Made by a program: the position numbers and the translations under genes | Part shown: positions 8,661 through 17,496 of the stretch, in pieces | Position numbering within the stretch: position 1 is the first letter of the stretch | Layout of the letters: the number at the start of each line of letters is the position of its first letter | Notes under the pieces: generated by a model | What the model saw: only the letters and a program-made list of their open reading frames with translations | Told to the model about the DNA's origin: nothing | Databases searched by the model: none | Source: Candidatus Solibacter usitatus | GTDB lineage: Bacteria > Acidobacteriota > Terriglobia > Bryobacterales > Bryobacteraceae | NCBI GenBank assembly: GCA_016185465.1 | Contig: JACPNO010000018.1 | Coordinates: forward strand, 1-39,230 | Reading direction: 5' to 3' | Length of the DNA stretch: 39,230 bases

Positions 8661-11165
8661 TTGCGAGACCCTTTGCTCGCGCCGTTGGCTGTCATTGCCA
8701 CGGGTATCCTGGTTTCGCGATTTGTTCCTTTCGAGACGCGCGAACTCCTGGCTGTACTGGCGGCGTTCTTTGTCCTCGGCCTGCTGAGCCTGTGGCGCGA
8801 TGCCCGCGTTCTAGCCGCGGTGTGCGCGCTGCTGGGACTGACGGCGGCCGGCGCGCTGCTGAGGGTGGCTCACCCGTTGGCGGCTGCGCCCGATCTGGGA
8901 ATTGACGGGCGCGAGCTGGTTCGTTTTACCGGATGCGTGGTCGAGCCTTCGGCGCTCTCGGAGGGGCGCGACCAGTTTACGCTGGAGATCGATCGCGGAG
9001 CGCGCGTCCGCGTTTCGCTGTGGTTGGGGGAGGGGGAAGCCCCGCCAAGCTTGCGCTACGGCCAGCGGATCACCGTCGACGCGCGTCTCCGCCATCCGCA
9101 TAATTTCGGCAACCCGGGATCGTTCGACTATGTGCGCTACCTGGCGCGCCAGCGTATTTACTGGACCGCCTCGGCGAGTTCCGGGACGCGGGTCGAAATT
9201 CTGCCGGGCGAGTGCTGCTCGAAATTCATGCGCGCCATCTTTGCTCTGCGAACCGCCGCGCTCGACCGTCTGGAAACGCTGTATGCGGGCAAGCCTTACC
9301 AGACGGGCATGATGCAGGCTGTGCTGATCGGCGAGACGGCCAAGCTACAGAAGATCTGGACTACCGAATACCGCGCCACCGGCACTTTTCACGCGCTGGT
9401 GATTTCCGGGGCGCACGTGGCGGTGCTGGCGGCGGTTTTTTTATTTCTGCTGCGCCTGTGCTTCGTGCCGTCGGGCGCGGCTCTGTGCCTCACTACCCTA
9501 GCTGCCTGGGTGTACGCCGTCGTTACGGGATGGCAGGCGCCCGTGGTCCGTTCAGCCGCCGGTTTCACGCTGTTCACGCTGGGGCGATTCCTCTATCGCC
9601 GGGGCCAGTTGATGAACCTGCTGGCCGCGGTAGCGATTGGGTTCCTGGTCTTCGACCCGGAACAGATGTTCGAGGCCAGTTTCCAACTCTCATTTCTCTC
9701 GGTAGCGTTCCTGGCGGCCTTCGCGGTTCCGTGGATCGAGCGCAGCACCGGCCCGATGGCGCGGGCGTTGAGCGATTTGACCGACGCCGCCCGCGACCCC
9801 CGCTTCACCATGCGCGCCGCCCAATTCCGCGTGGAGATGCGGCTGCTCGCCGAAACCGTGAGCCTGGCGACCAAGCTGCCGGAACGCTGGGCCGGCTTCG
9901 CGATTGCCGCGCCGGCGCGGACGGTTTTTTTCTTTCACGATTTGATCGTCACGTCCGCGGTGATTCAATTTGGCCTGGCGCCCCTCATGGCGCTGTATTT
10001 CCACCGCGTATCGTTCTCCGGGCTCTCGGCGAACGCATTCGTGGTGCCGCTGCTGGGGATGGTGGTGCCGGTGGGATTCGTGGCCATCTTCACGGGATCC
10101 ACTTGGGCCGCCGCCCTGGCCGGATGGCTGCTCGCGCTTTCCCAGCGCGCAGTGGCCTGGCACGCGCATTGGGAACCAAACTGGCGAATCCCGACGCCGC
10201 CGGTTTGGCTGCCGGCTGCTTTCGCCGCTGCGTTGATCTTGACGGCATTTCTGCCGCGCGGCTGGCGCCGGGCGAAGATGGCTTCGCTCGTCGGCGCGGT
10301 GGTATTTTTTTCTCTGCTGGTCTGGCATCCATTCGCGCCTGCGTTGGCGCCGGGCTGGCTCGAGATGACCGTGATCGATGTCGGCCAGGGCGACAGTATC
10401 TTGCTGGCGTTTCCCGATGGCAAGCTGATGCTGGTGGACGCCGGCGGCATTCCGTCGTTTGGAAAGCGGCCGAAGACCGGTCTGGATATTGGCGAAGACG
10501 TGGTTTCGCCTTACCTCTGGAACCGCTCCATACGAACGCTCGACGTCGTTGCGCTCTCCCACGCGCATGACGACCACATGGGAGGGTTGCGGGCGGTGTG
10601 CGAAAACTTCCACGTGCGCGAATTATGGACTGGCGCGACACCGGACAGTCCGGAATGGACCCAGCTCCGCGATCTGGAGGCCGCGCGCGGCGTGAAGATC
10701 GTTCCCCTTCAGCAAGGGCGGCGATTCGTCTACGGCGGCGTGAATGTAGAGATACTTGCGCCGCTTGCTGAGTATGTTCCCGCCGCGGCGCCGCGCAACA
10801 ACGATTCGCTGGTGTTCAGGCTGGACTATGGCCGTCGTTCTTTCATCTTGAGCGGCGACGTGGAACGCCCCATCGAGAGAGCCATGGCCGCCGGGAACCT
10901 GATTCAACCGGCCGACGTGCTCAAGATCGCCCACCACGGCAGCAAGTCATCCACCAGCGAAGCGTTCCTGGATTTGGTGCATCCCGCGTTTGCGGTGATC
11001 TCAGCGGGCTTCGAAAATTCCTACGGCCATCCGCACGCGGATGTATTGGGCCGGCTAGCCGAGCACCGTACCGCCACTTATCGCACCGATAAAATGGGGC
11101 TGATCACGATTCGCACCGATGGCCAGCACATCGAGGTCATCGCGCCGGATAGTAGCCATCCCTAG
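8661..11165 (+). CDS. comEC: ComEC/Rec2 family DNA-uptake channel
   Basis: This 834-residue inner-membrane protein should form the channel for single-stranded DNA during natural transformation. The order is an N-terminal membrane/DUF4131 region (~1-170), the Competence membrane domain (~195-520) with many hydrophobic helices, and a C-terminal metallo-beta-lactamase domain (~565-820). The metal-binding motif H634-A-H636-D-D638-H639 is intact, as are the DVGQGDS motif and a later HHGSKSS motif. The full three-domain form is present, so it is not a truncated copy. The start is a TTG with a weak AAAGG ten bases upstream, so the first residues are uncertain. No other competence gene is nearby. Its final 29 bases overlap the VWFA gene on the other strand. 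Confidence 0.95.
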   Translation: MRDPLLAPLAVIATGILVSRFVPFETRELLAVLAAFFVLGLLSLWRDARVLAAVCALLGLTAAGALLRVAHPLAAAPDLGIDGRELVRFTGCVVEPSALSEGRDQFTLEIDRGARVRVSLWLGEGEAPPSLRYGQRITVDARLRHPHNFGNPGSFDYVRYLARQRIYWTASASSGTRVEILPGECCSKFMRAIFALRTAALDRLETLYAGKPYQTGMMQAVLIGETAKLQKIWTTEYRATGTFHALVISGAHVAVLAAVFLFLLRLCFVPSGAALCLTTLAAWVYAVVTGWQAPVVRSAAGFTLFTLGRFLYRRGQLMNLLAAVAIGFLVFDPEQMFEASFQLSFLSVAFLAAFAVPWIERSTGPMARALSDLTDAARDPRFTMRAAQFRVEMRLLAETVSLATKLPERWAGFAIAAPARTVFFFHDLIVTSAVIQFGLAPLMALYFHRVSFSGLSANAFVVPLLGMVVPVGFVAIFTGSTWAAALAGWLLALSQRAVAWHAHWEPNWRIPTPPVWLPAAFAAALILTAFLPRGWRRAKMASLVGAVVFFSLLVWHPFAPALAPGWLEMTVIDVGQGDSILLAFPDGKLMLVDAGGIPSFGKRPKTGLDIGEDVVSPYLWNRSIRTLDVVALSHAHDDHMGGLRAVCENFHVRELWTGATPDSPEWTQLRDLEAARGVKIVPLQQGRRFVYGGVNVEILAPLAEYVPAAAPRNNDSLVFRLDYGRRSFILSGDVERPIERAMAAGNLIQPADVLKIAHHGSKSSTSEAFLDLVHPAFAVISAGFENSYGHPHADVLGRLAEHRTATYRTDKMGLITIRTDGQHIEVIAPDSSHP

Positions 11166-12138
11166 TCTGGACAATCAGGCCTTTTTGTCTAGGCGTGGTC
11201 ACCTGAATTTTGCGGAACCCGCCGGCGGTGCCCGCGGTAGTGGAGGTATAGCCCAGGCTGTACTGGTTGCGCAGTTCTTCCTCGATGCGGTCGTAGATCT
11301 GCTCGATCGATTGCTTCTTGGTCACTTCAAAGAAACCGCCGCCCGTTTCGCGGGAGAGACGTTCGAGAATTTTCCTGCCATCGGGACGGGATTGCTGCGG
11401 ATACCTGCCGCGCCCGCCTCTGCCGTACCCGCCCCGGCGTCCGCCTCCGCCATAGGCGTCCGGATCGGCAAACAGCACCGAGTAAACCAGGGTGTCAGCC
11501 CGCTGCGCCGATTCGATGGCGGTCGACAGACTGACCTTGCTGCCGTTATCCACGCCATCAGAGAGCAGGATGAGGGCTTTGCGGCCGGTCTGTTTCTTCA
11601 TCAGTTCGTCGGACGCCAGCAGCACGGAATCGTACAGCATCGTGCCGCCTCCGCGCCGTCCAGAGCCACCGGGACGCCCTCCAGCGCTTCTTTGAACTGG
11701 CGCCGCCGCGTCCACCGAACCCAGCGCCGATTCCAGTTTCTTGCGGGATGAAGTCAGGTCCTGCAACAGCTCCACTTCACGATCGAAGTGAATGACGAAT
11801 GCCCGATCTTTGTCTTCACGCAAGACTCTTTCCAGAAACGTGTAGCTAGCGGTTCGCTCTTGGCTGAGAACGCGCCGCTGGCTCATGCTGGTGTCGATAA
11901 GAAGCCCGAGGGTGAGCGGAAGATTGATTTCCTGCGCGAAATAGCGAATGGTTTGCGGGTGCGAGTCTTCGTCCAGCGCGAAATCGTCCTTGGTCAGATT
12001 GCGCACGATCTTCCCCTGCTTGTCACGCACGGTGGCAAACACGTTGACTACTTTGACGTCGGTGGAAAAGGTCGTCTCCTGGCCGCTGGTTGGCAGCAGA
12101 GATACCAGGCAGAGGCAGAGCGCCGCTTTCATCCGCAT
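11137..12138 (-). CDS. Secreted VWFA-domain protein, acidobacterial type
   Basis: This 333-residue protein has a signal peptide (~1-19), a beta-rich segment of the kind common before the VWA fold in Acidobacteria (~25-70), and a von Willebrand A domain. Its MIDAS metal motif D82-T-S-M-S86 is intact. A later LLSDGVDNG segment fits the same fold. Two Gly/Arg-rich low-complexity insertions lie within the VWA region, which is unusual. The ending TRDGYYPAR is typical of this family. The role is probably metal-dependent protein binding in the periplasm or at the surface, with no partner known. It lies 57 bases after the TolC-like gene. ATGs at 12138 and 12132 are both possible starts. Its end overlaps comEC by 29 bases. 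Confidence 0.85.
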   Translation of the reverse strand: MRMKAALCLCLVSLLPTSGQETTFSTDVKVVNVFATVRDKQGKIVRNLTKDDFALDEDSHPQTIRYFAQEINLPLTLGLLIDTSMSQRRVLSQERTASYTFLERVLREDKDRAFVIHFDREVELLQDLTSSRKKLESALGSVDAAAPVQRSAGGRPGGSGRRGGGTMLYDSVLLASDELMKKQTGRKALILLSDGVDNGSKVSLSTAIESAQRADTLVYSVLFADPDAYGGGGRRGGYGRGGRGRYPQQSRPDGRKILERLSRETGGGFFEVTKKQSIEQIYDRIEEELRNQYSLGYTSTTAGTAGGFRKIQVTTPRQKGLIVQTRDGYYPAR

Positions 12139-12195
12139 AAGGGCTTTCAGTGACAGATGCGCCGCCGGAGCGCTGCGTTACAGGATTGCTAGCGA

Positions 12196-13443
12196 TCAGG
12201 GAGCCGGCGCCATCAGCAGCATTCCTTGTATCTCGACCGATCGCTGCCAAGCGCTGACCAGCGCCATCACGTAACCATCCTGCAGCTGGAACAGGTTGCG
12301 CTGGGCAATCAGGGCTTGCGGATACGCGGCTGCCATCTGGCGGAAGCTGTTGAGATACAGATCGTACGCCTTCTGCGCCTTGGGCAGCATGGTCGTGCGA
12401 TAACGCTCGGCGGCGGCGGCGGCATCGCGGTATTCTTTGTAGGCCACTGCCAGGCGGGCGCGCAGCATGAGTTTGGTGCGGTCGACATCCAGGCGCGAGC
12501 GATCGAGATCGGCGCGGGCCGCAGCCACATTGCCCTGATTGCGATTGAAGATTGGAATCTGCACGCCGATCTCAAAAAAGCCTTCCTTGCCCACGGGCCG
12601 CAGCCCGCCGGCGGCGGATTGCTCCAGCAACTCGCGGTTGTAACGCACACCGCCTGAGACCATAATGTCGGGGATTTTTTCCACTTGCGCGCGTTTCATC
12701 GCGGCTTCGGCGCGAGCCGCGTCCGCCTGAGCCGCGCGAATTTCGGGGCTCTCATTCAGGATGGTTTGCAGGGCTGCTTCCTGCTCCAGCGTGGGCAGGT
12801 TTTCCAAATCGCCTTCGAGCGGACCCGGCTGCAGGGAGGGGTCGTTGACGACTGCCGCCAGCTGCCGCCACGTGCGCTCGCGGGCATTTTGCGCGTTCAC
12901 TAGCTCAAGTTCCACACGGTCGGCTTCAATCTCGGCGGCCAGAACGTCCGGCTGATCGGCCTGGCCCACGTTGGCAAGCTCGCGGGAAATATCGACGGCG
13001 CGCCGTGCCAGCTTAGCCAGATCGGTGCGCACCTCAATCAGACGCTGGTCGCCGAGAGCCTGGTAGTAGAGCGAGCGCACGGCATTCAGCACGCGGTATT
13101 TTTGCGCGTCGGCGTCCGCCTCGGCCTCTTTCTGATGTTCCCGCGCCACACGCCGGCTCAAGCCAAGTTTTCCGGCCGTCACCAATTGTTGCGAGAATCC
13201 TCCGCCGAATTCACCGCCGCGAATGATAGGACCGCCTGAAATTTCGTCGCCGTGCGCGCTGATCACGGGGTTGGGATACAGCCCGGCCTGCACGCTTTTT
13301 CCCGCCGCCGCGCGCACGCTGGCCGCCGCCTGGCCTAGCGCGGGATTGTTGGCCAGCGCCATGCGCTCCAGGTCTTCCAGTCGAAGCGGCGCGGCAAACG
13401 CCGTCACGACCGACAAGCAGAGCAGCGGAAGTTTAGTTTTCAT
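12196..13443 (-). CDS. TolC-family outer-membrane efflux channel
   Basis: This 415-residue protein should form the outer-membrane channel of a tripartite efflux system. It has a signal peptide ending near AFAAP, an OEP-type repeat opening with LRLEDLERMALANNPAL, and long Ala-rich helical segments in two halves, as in TolC and CusC. I chose the ATG at 13443 because GGAG lies seven bases upstream; an earlier in-frame start at 13464 would lie deeper within the upstream gene. The start overlaps the end of the multicopper oxidase gene by 11 bases, so translation is probably coupled. No RND pump or membrane-fusion protein gene is adjacent. With the oxidase, this suggests export of copper or another metal. 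Confidence 0.9.
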   Translation of the reverse strand: MKTKLPLLCLSVVTAFAAPLRLEDLERMALANNPALGQAAASVRAAAGKSVQAGLYPNPVISAHGDEISGGPIIRGGEFGGGFSQQLVTAGKLGLSRRVAREHQKEAEADADAQKYRVLNAVRSLYYQALGDQRLIEVRTDLAKLARRAVDISRELANVGQADQPDVLAAEIEADRVELELVNAQNARERTWRQLAAVVNDPSLQPGPLEGDLENLPTLEQEAALQTILNESPEIRAAQADAARAEAAMKRAQVEKIPDIMVSGGVRYNRELLEQSAAGGLRPVGKEGFFEIGVQIPIFNRNQGNVAAARADLDRSRLDVDRTKLMLRARLAVAYKEYRDAAAAAERYRTTMLPKAQKAYDLYLNSFRQMAAAYPQALIAQRNLFQLQDGYVMALVSAWQRSVEIQGMLLMAPAP

Positions 13444-14854
13444 GATGATGCTCCGGCATGTCATCTTTCTTCTCCTTATTCCCCGCGGGCGGCTGCTTGG
13501 CTTTGAGATCCATGATCTTGTCGTAGAGCTCCGGCGGAAGGACGCGAACCAGCGTCATCATGCCCATCATGGCCCCGCTCCAACCCTTGCGCAGGCCGTA
13601 GTTCTCGGGCTTGCCGGCGCCGATTTCGTCCATGGGCATCCACATATCCTGCGGATAGCCGGGAATTTTTTTCTTTTCCGGATCGTCCTTGGGGTACCTC
13701 TCCATCGGGTCGCCCGGCTTGGTCATGGCGGACATGTCGTGGCCAGCCGGCATTTGCTGTCCGGCGGCCACCAGATTGGAAGTGGCGCGCTCGCGATCTC
13801 CGGCGAGGCCGATTCCTCGCCCCAGCGCCGGGCCATTTTCTTCCGCCAGCGCGCCGCCCTGGCGCATGATTCCCATGCCTTCCTGCATGCCGCCGCCGGT
13901 GTGCAGACCGTGCCCGGTGTGGGTGATCGGCCCCACCATCGACATCATCTGGTTCATCATGTGGTGCGGCATGTGGCAGTGCAGCATCCAATCGCCCGTG
14001 CGCGCCGCCACGAATTCGATGTTGCGCGCCTGTGCGATTCCGACCAGCACCGTGTTCTGGTCGTACCAAAGCTCGCGGGGAATGCGGCCGGCCTCGGTTC
14101 CGGTGACGGCGAATTGCGCGCCGTGCAGATGAATCGGATGATGATCCATGCCCAGATTGATAAGGCGAATGCGCACCCGCTCGCCCTGCTTGATGAGCAT
14201 GGGCGTGGTGGCAGGCGCGGTTTTTCCATTCAACGTCAGCCAGTTGAATTCCATCGACAGCGTGTTGGGAACCGTATTGTTGGGCAGCAGCGCCCACTCC
14301 TGCAGGATGATGCCGAAGTCGCGGTCGACGGCGGGCGTGTACGGTTCCTTGGGATGCATGATAAACATGCCCAGCATGCCCATCATTTCCTGCATTGCAA
14401 AGTGAGAGTGATAGAAGAAGGTCCCGTGCTGGTTCAGCGTGAATTCGTAGACGTACCTCCCGCCGGGCGGCACCGGATCCTGGCCCAGGCCGACGCTGCC
14501 GTCCATCTCGACAGGCACTTCGAAGCCGTGCCAATGGACGGCGGTCATCTCCGGCAGATGATTGTCGAACACCACGCGTACGCGGTCGCCCTCATTGATT
14601 TCGATGGTTGGACCGGGCACGCTGCCGTTGTATCCCCAGGCGTCCACCACGCGTCCCGGCATGAATTCGGTGCGGACCACTTCGGCGATCAGGTGGAATT
14701 CCTTGACGCCGTTGACCATCTTGTACGGCAGCTTGGGCAAATCGGGCATCTCCACGGGAAGGTTGCGGGCTCCCTGCGCCAGCACCTTTGGAGCCGCCCA
14801 AAGTCCCGCCCCAACCGACGCAAATCGGGCAAAGAAATTCCTTCGATTGTTCAT
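13433..14854 (-). CDS. Tat-exported multicopper oxidase
   Basis: This 473-residue enzyme should oxidise a substrate (perhaps Cu(I)) and reduce oxygen in the periplasm. The N-terminus has a twin-arginine motif, RRNFFARF, at residues 4-11, followed by a hydrophobic stretch. All copper motifs are visible: H107-W-H109, H149-S-H151, H239-P-I-H242-L-H244 and H292-C293-H294 with H298 and M303. The region after residue 295 is unusually Met/His-rich, and the protein ends in E-H-H-H-E-N, which may bind copper. A GGGAGGT ribosome site lies five bases before the ATG. It is followed by a TolC-like gene overlapping by 11 bases and preceded by a small Cys-rich secreted protein. Relatives include CopA/CueO-type copper oxidases; laccase or nitrite-reductase-like activity is not excluded. 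Confidence 0.93.
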   Translation of the reverse strand: MNNRRNFFARFASVGAGLWAAPKVLAQGARNLPVEMPDLPKLPYKMVNGVKEFHLIAEVVRTEFMPGRVVDAWGYNGSVPGPTIEINEGDRVRVVFDNHLPEMTAVHWHGFEVPVEMDGSVGLGQDPVPPGGRYVYEFTLNQHGTFFYHSHFAMQEMMGMLGMFIMHPKEPYTPAVDRDFGIILQEWALLPNNTVPNTLSMEFNWLTLNGKTAPATTPMLIKQGERVRIRLINLGMDHHPIHLHGAQFAVTGTEAGRIPRELWYDQNTVLVGIAQARNIEFVAARTGDWMLHCHMPHHMMNQMMSMVGPITHTGHGLHTGGGMQEGMGIMRQGGALAEENGPALGRGIGLAGDRERATSNLVAAGQQMPAGHDMSAMTKPGDPMERYPKDDPEKKKIPGYPQDMWMPMDEIGAGKPENYGLRKGWSGAMMGMMTLVRVLPPELYDKIMDLKAKQPPAGNKEKKDDMPEHHHEN

Positions 14855-14885
14855 GAATACCTCCCATTACATCGCGCAGGGACAA

Positions 14886-14908
14886 CTCCGCAGTCTCTGC
14901 GCCTCTGC
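14886..14908. repeat. GCAGAG-type intergenic repeat, copy 1
   Basis: The minus strand reads as overlapping GCAGAG / GCGCAGAG / CTGCGGAG units between the Cys-rich protein gene and the multicopper oxidase gene. A related sequence lies after atpE at 26403-26459. It resembles short dispersed intergenic elements seen in many environmental bacteria, but two copies in one window is thin evidence. Confidence 0.4.
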
Positions 14909-14934
14909 AAGAAATGATTTTTTTGGGAAGGGTT

Positions 14935-15267
14935 TTAGATGCGCAGAACAGCGCCGGCGGCGGCGCCGCTAGCCTCAGGAGGCGATGGATCACTTACAGG
15001 TTCTGAGCGAGCCAGCGGGTTGCTGACATGCCCGATTACCGCCGGCTCAAGAGCCAGGAACGCTTCGCCATCGGAAATGATCGCTTTGACCTGCCGCCCA
15101 TCCTCACTGACAAAAAGCTGATGCCCGCAAGGCGTAGGGGCGCTGCTTTGTTTGTGGTGGCAACTGGAGGACGCAACGTCGCGCGCGCAAGACATCAGGG
15201 CGCACGCCGCAAAGCATTGTGCGCCCAGGATCAACGCAGCGACCATCAGAATGGCTACCCGGCTCAC
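14935..15267 (-). CDS. Small secreted Cys/His protein of unknown function, next to copper genes
   Basis: I do not recognise a named family. The 110-residue product has an N-terminal hydrophobic segment (~5-20). Cysteines follow at 18, 22, 27, 36 and 47, with H37-H38 after C36 and H49 near C47. This gives C-H-H and C-G-H clusters suited to metal binding. Cys22 lies after F-A-A, so a lipoprotein is possible though the lipobox is weak. The remainder is polar, with a Pro/Ala-rich tail. It starts at a GTG, 13 bases after the desaturase stop; an in-frame ATG at 15246 is an alternative. It lies 80 bases upstream of the multicopper oxidase gene on the same strand. A periplasmic copper-binding or chaperone role is an inference from position and residues only. 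Confidence 0.65.
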   Translation of the reverse strand: MSRVAILMVAALILGAQCFAACALMSCARDVASSSCHHKQSSAPTPCGHQLFVSEDGRQVKAIISDGEAFLALEPAVIGHVSNPLARSEPVSDPSPPEASGAAAGAVLRI

Positions 15268-15280
15268 TAATACAAGGGTA

Positions 15281-16000
15281 TCACGCGGCTTTGGCTGCCG
15301 GCAGTTTCTTGACTTTAGCCAGGCGCAGGCTTTCGAGCAAACGAATCACCGGCCAGGCGGGATCGACCTCGAAACGCTTCCAGGAAAATCGCGCCGAAGT
15401 CGGAAACTCGTGATGATTGTTGTGCAGCCCTTCGCCGCCGGTAAGCAGCGCCACCCATTGCAAATTGGTGGCCTTGTTGTCCCAGTTGCGATAGCCGACC
15501 ATGTGGCACACGCTGTTGATTGTGGAATTGAGCAGGATATATCCCACCACGTGCGCGAGCCACGCCGCCGCTCCCCACAGGTAGCCGAACATCCAAATGA
15601 AAATGCCCAGCCCGCCCAGCACTGCGGCATGCATGTGCGGAACTTTATCCAGCCAGTCTTCTTTCCAATCCGGCGTGTATTTCGCCACCATGCGGGCGTC
15701 GGATTTGGCTTCCCGATAAAACCAGAAATTGGCAAATAGTACGGTCCACATGCCGTGCTGGTAGGGGCTGTGCGGGTCGCCATCCTCATCGGAGAATTGA
15801 TGGTGCTTGCGATGAACGGCCACCCACTCGCGCGGCACGATGCCGGTAAACAGGCTCAGTTCAATGTGCATCAGCAGCCCGAGCGCGGGGTGTATTTCGA
15901 GGCCGCGGTGAGTTTTGGCGCGATGCAGGTAAATGGTAGTGAGAAAAACTGACGTCTGGAGGATCGCCAGAGTGATGATCGTCATCCACAAAAAGCTCAT
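15281..16000 (-). CDS. Membrane fatty-acid desaturase
   Basis: This 239-residue integral membrane enzyme should introduce a double bond into an acyl chain using a di-iron centre. All three histidine boxes are present: H26-R-A-K-T-H31, H63-R-K-H66-H67 and H193-N-N-H-H197. Hydrophobic segments lie between them. I placed the start at the ATG at 16000 because the typical desaturase N-terminus begins there. However, the reading frame is open without a stop back into the damaged amidohydrolase gene (up to 16774), so a fused product is formally possible. No good Shine-Dalgarno sequence is visible. The length is slightly short but complete for bacterial acyl-lipid or acyl-CoA desaturases. The substrate is unknown. 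Confidence 0.9.
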   Translation of the reverse strand: MSFLWMTIITLAILQTSVFLTTIYLHRAKTHRGLEIHPALGLLMHIELSLFTGIVPREWVAVHRKHHQFSDEDGDPHSPYQHGMWTVLFANFWFYREAKSDARMVAKYTPDWKEDWLDKVPHMHAAVLGGLGIFIWMFGYLWGAAAWLAHVVGYILLNSTINSVCHMVGYRNWDNKATNLQWVALLTGGEGLHNNHHEFPTSARFSWKRFEVDPAWPVIRLLESLRLAKVKKLPAAKAA

Positions 16001-17492
16001 GCGGGTTTGACCGGAGATGATATCAAAAAATAGTGGCGCAGCCACTTTCTCTTCCACCTGGTGCAGCATGCCATCCAGATCGGTTCGCGCGTAACGCTTG
16101 CCACCTTTGAAAACCGCGTCGATTTCCTGCGTGTGGCGGATGGCTTCGAGCGGATTGGATCGCAGGATCAGCAAGTCCGCCACTTTCCCGCGGTCCACGG
16201 TACCCTGCGTGTCGGATTCGCCTCGCCATCGCGCCGCATTCACAGTCGCCATGCGCAGCGCTTCGGCCGGAGTGAGCCCCGCTTTGACGAGTTCTTCCAG
16301 TTCCTCATGGACCGACCAACCGGGAAACACGTAATTGTTGTTGGCGCCGCAATCGGTACCGAGGATCATCGGCACGCCTGCTTTGTGCGCTGCCAGCGTG
16401 GCTTCCTGCCAGTGTTTGACGCTGATCCGCCGGAGCTCGAGCGCGCGGCCCTGCGGAGGAGTGCGGATTCCTAGCTTAGGGTCCCAGGTAATCCAGATGG
16501 CGGGAAAGAAGTAGCGCTTACGGGCATCCGCCTCGTAATCGCGAACGCCGCTCTCCACACTGTGCGCGAATACCGCGAGGGTTGGATCAACCCAGAATTG
16601 TTTCTCCGCCATACGGCGATAAACGGTTTCGCTCTCCTTCTTGTCTTCCATGGCTAACAGCCTTGCGGCAGCTTCCACGCCTTCCAGCGCCCAGGCCGTG
16701 TCAACCCTCCGGTCGCCTTTCGCGCGCGAACCTGTCGTACTCGCCGCGTTCGCTGGCTGGAAGGTACTGGGCATGCTCCATGCCGTCTACTCCACTTTCC
16801 ACGAATTCCTGAATGGACATGTTGACCGGCTTGTGCCCGGTAACCTTGAGGTTGAGCTTGTGGGCTTCCGCGATGACGGCGCCAAGAACTTCAGGCGTCG
16901 TCCTGCCGAAATAGATCTTCACGAAATCGGCGCCGCTTTGCTTTACCTGGCGGACGGCTTCGCGAGCGTCCGCCGGGGTCTTGCGTCCAAGGGACCCGGC
17001 CCATGCGGGCGGCTCCTGATCGATCTTGCGGCCCGCCGTCAGAATGCGTGGACCCGTGCGCTTACCGGCGCGAATCTCCTCGCGCCAGTGCATGATCTCG
17101 TCGCCGATATCGCCGCCCATCTCGCGGATGCCAACGATGCCGTTGGGCAGAAACAGGTCGAGCAGCGCGGCGTTCTCGTCGATCAGGCGGATTGTGGGAT
17201 TTTTCTGGTCGCTGCGCAAGTGAGCATGCATGTCCCACAAACCCGGCATGAGGTAGCGCCCGTCGCCGGGTATGCGCACGGCGCCAGCCGGAATGTTCAA
17301 GCTGTCGGAGGGGCCAACGGCTTCGATGATCCCGTTCGCGATGACGACGGTCTGGCCGGCGCGGATCTCCCCCCGAACCACATCCACCACATTGATTCCG
17401 GTGATCGCCGCGGGCGGCGCCTGAGCCGGAAGTTGGCAAGCCAGGAAGAAAATCAGGCAGGAGGCGCAGAGGTAGCGCAACATGCCGGACAT
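16001..17492 (-). pseudogene. Amidohydrolase, split by an apparent one-base frameshift
   Basis: The N-terminal part (17492 to the TGA at 16703-16701) has a signal peptide, the metal motif D-M-H89-A-H91, a probable carbamylated Lys in FVKIYFG, and histidines in GHKP and MEHAQY. The C-terminal part continues in another frame from about 16705 and holds the remaining metal ligand in ILGTDCGANN, plus the usual GKVADLLIL segment. Removing one base from the GGG run (16705-16707) joins the halves smoothly. Without that, the metal site is divided between two frames and the enzyme should be inactive. The second half has no stop before the desaturase ATG at 16000. I chose 17492 because it lies 4 bases after the upstream SDR stop; 17483 is also possible. 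Intact relatives are imidazolonepropionase/prolidase-like secreted amidohydrolases. A sequencing error is a real alternative to a true pseudogene. Confidence 0.8.
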
Positions 17493-17496
17493 CGTA

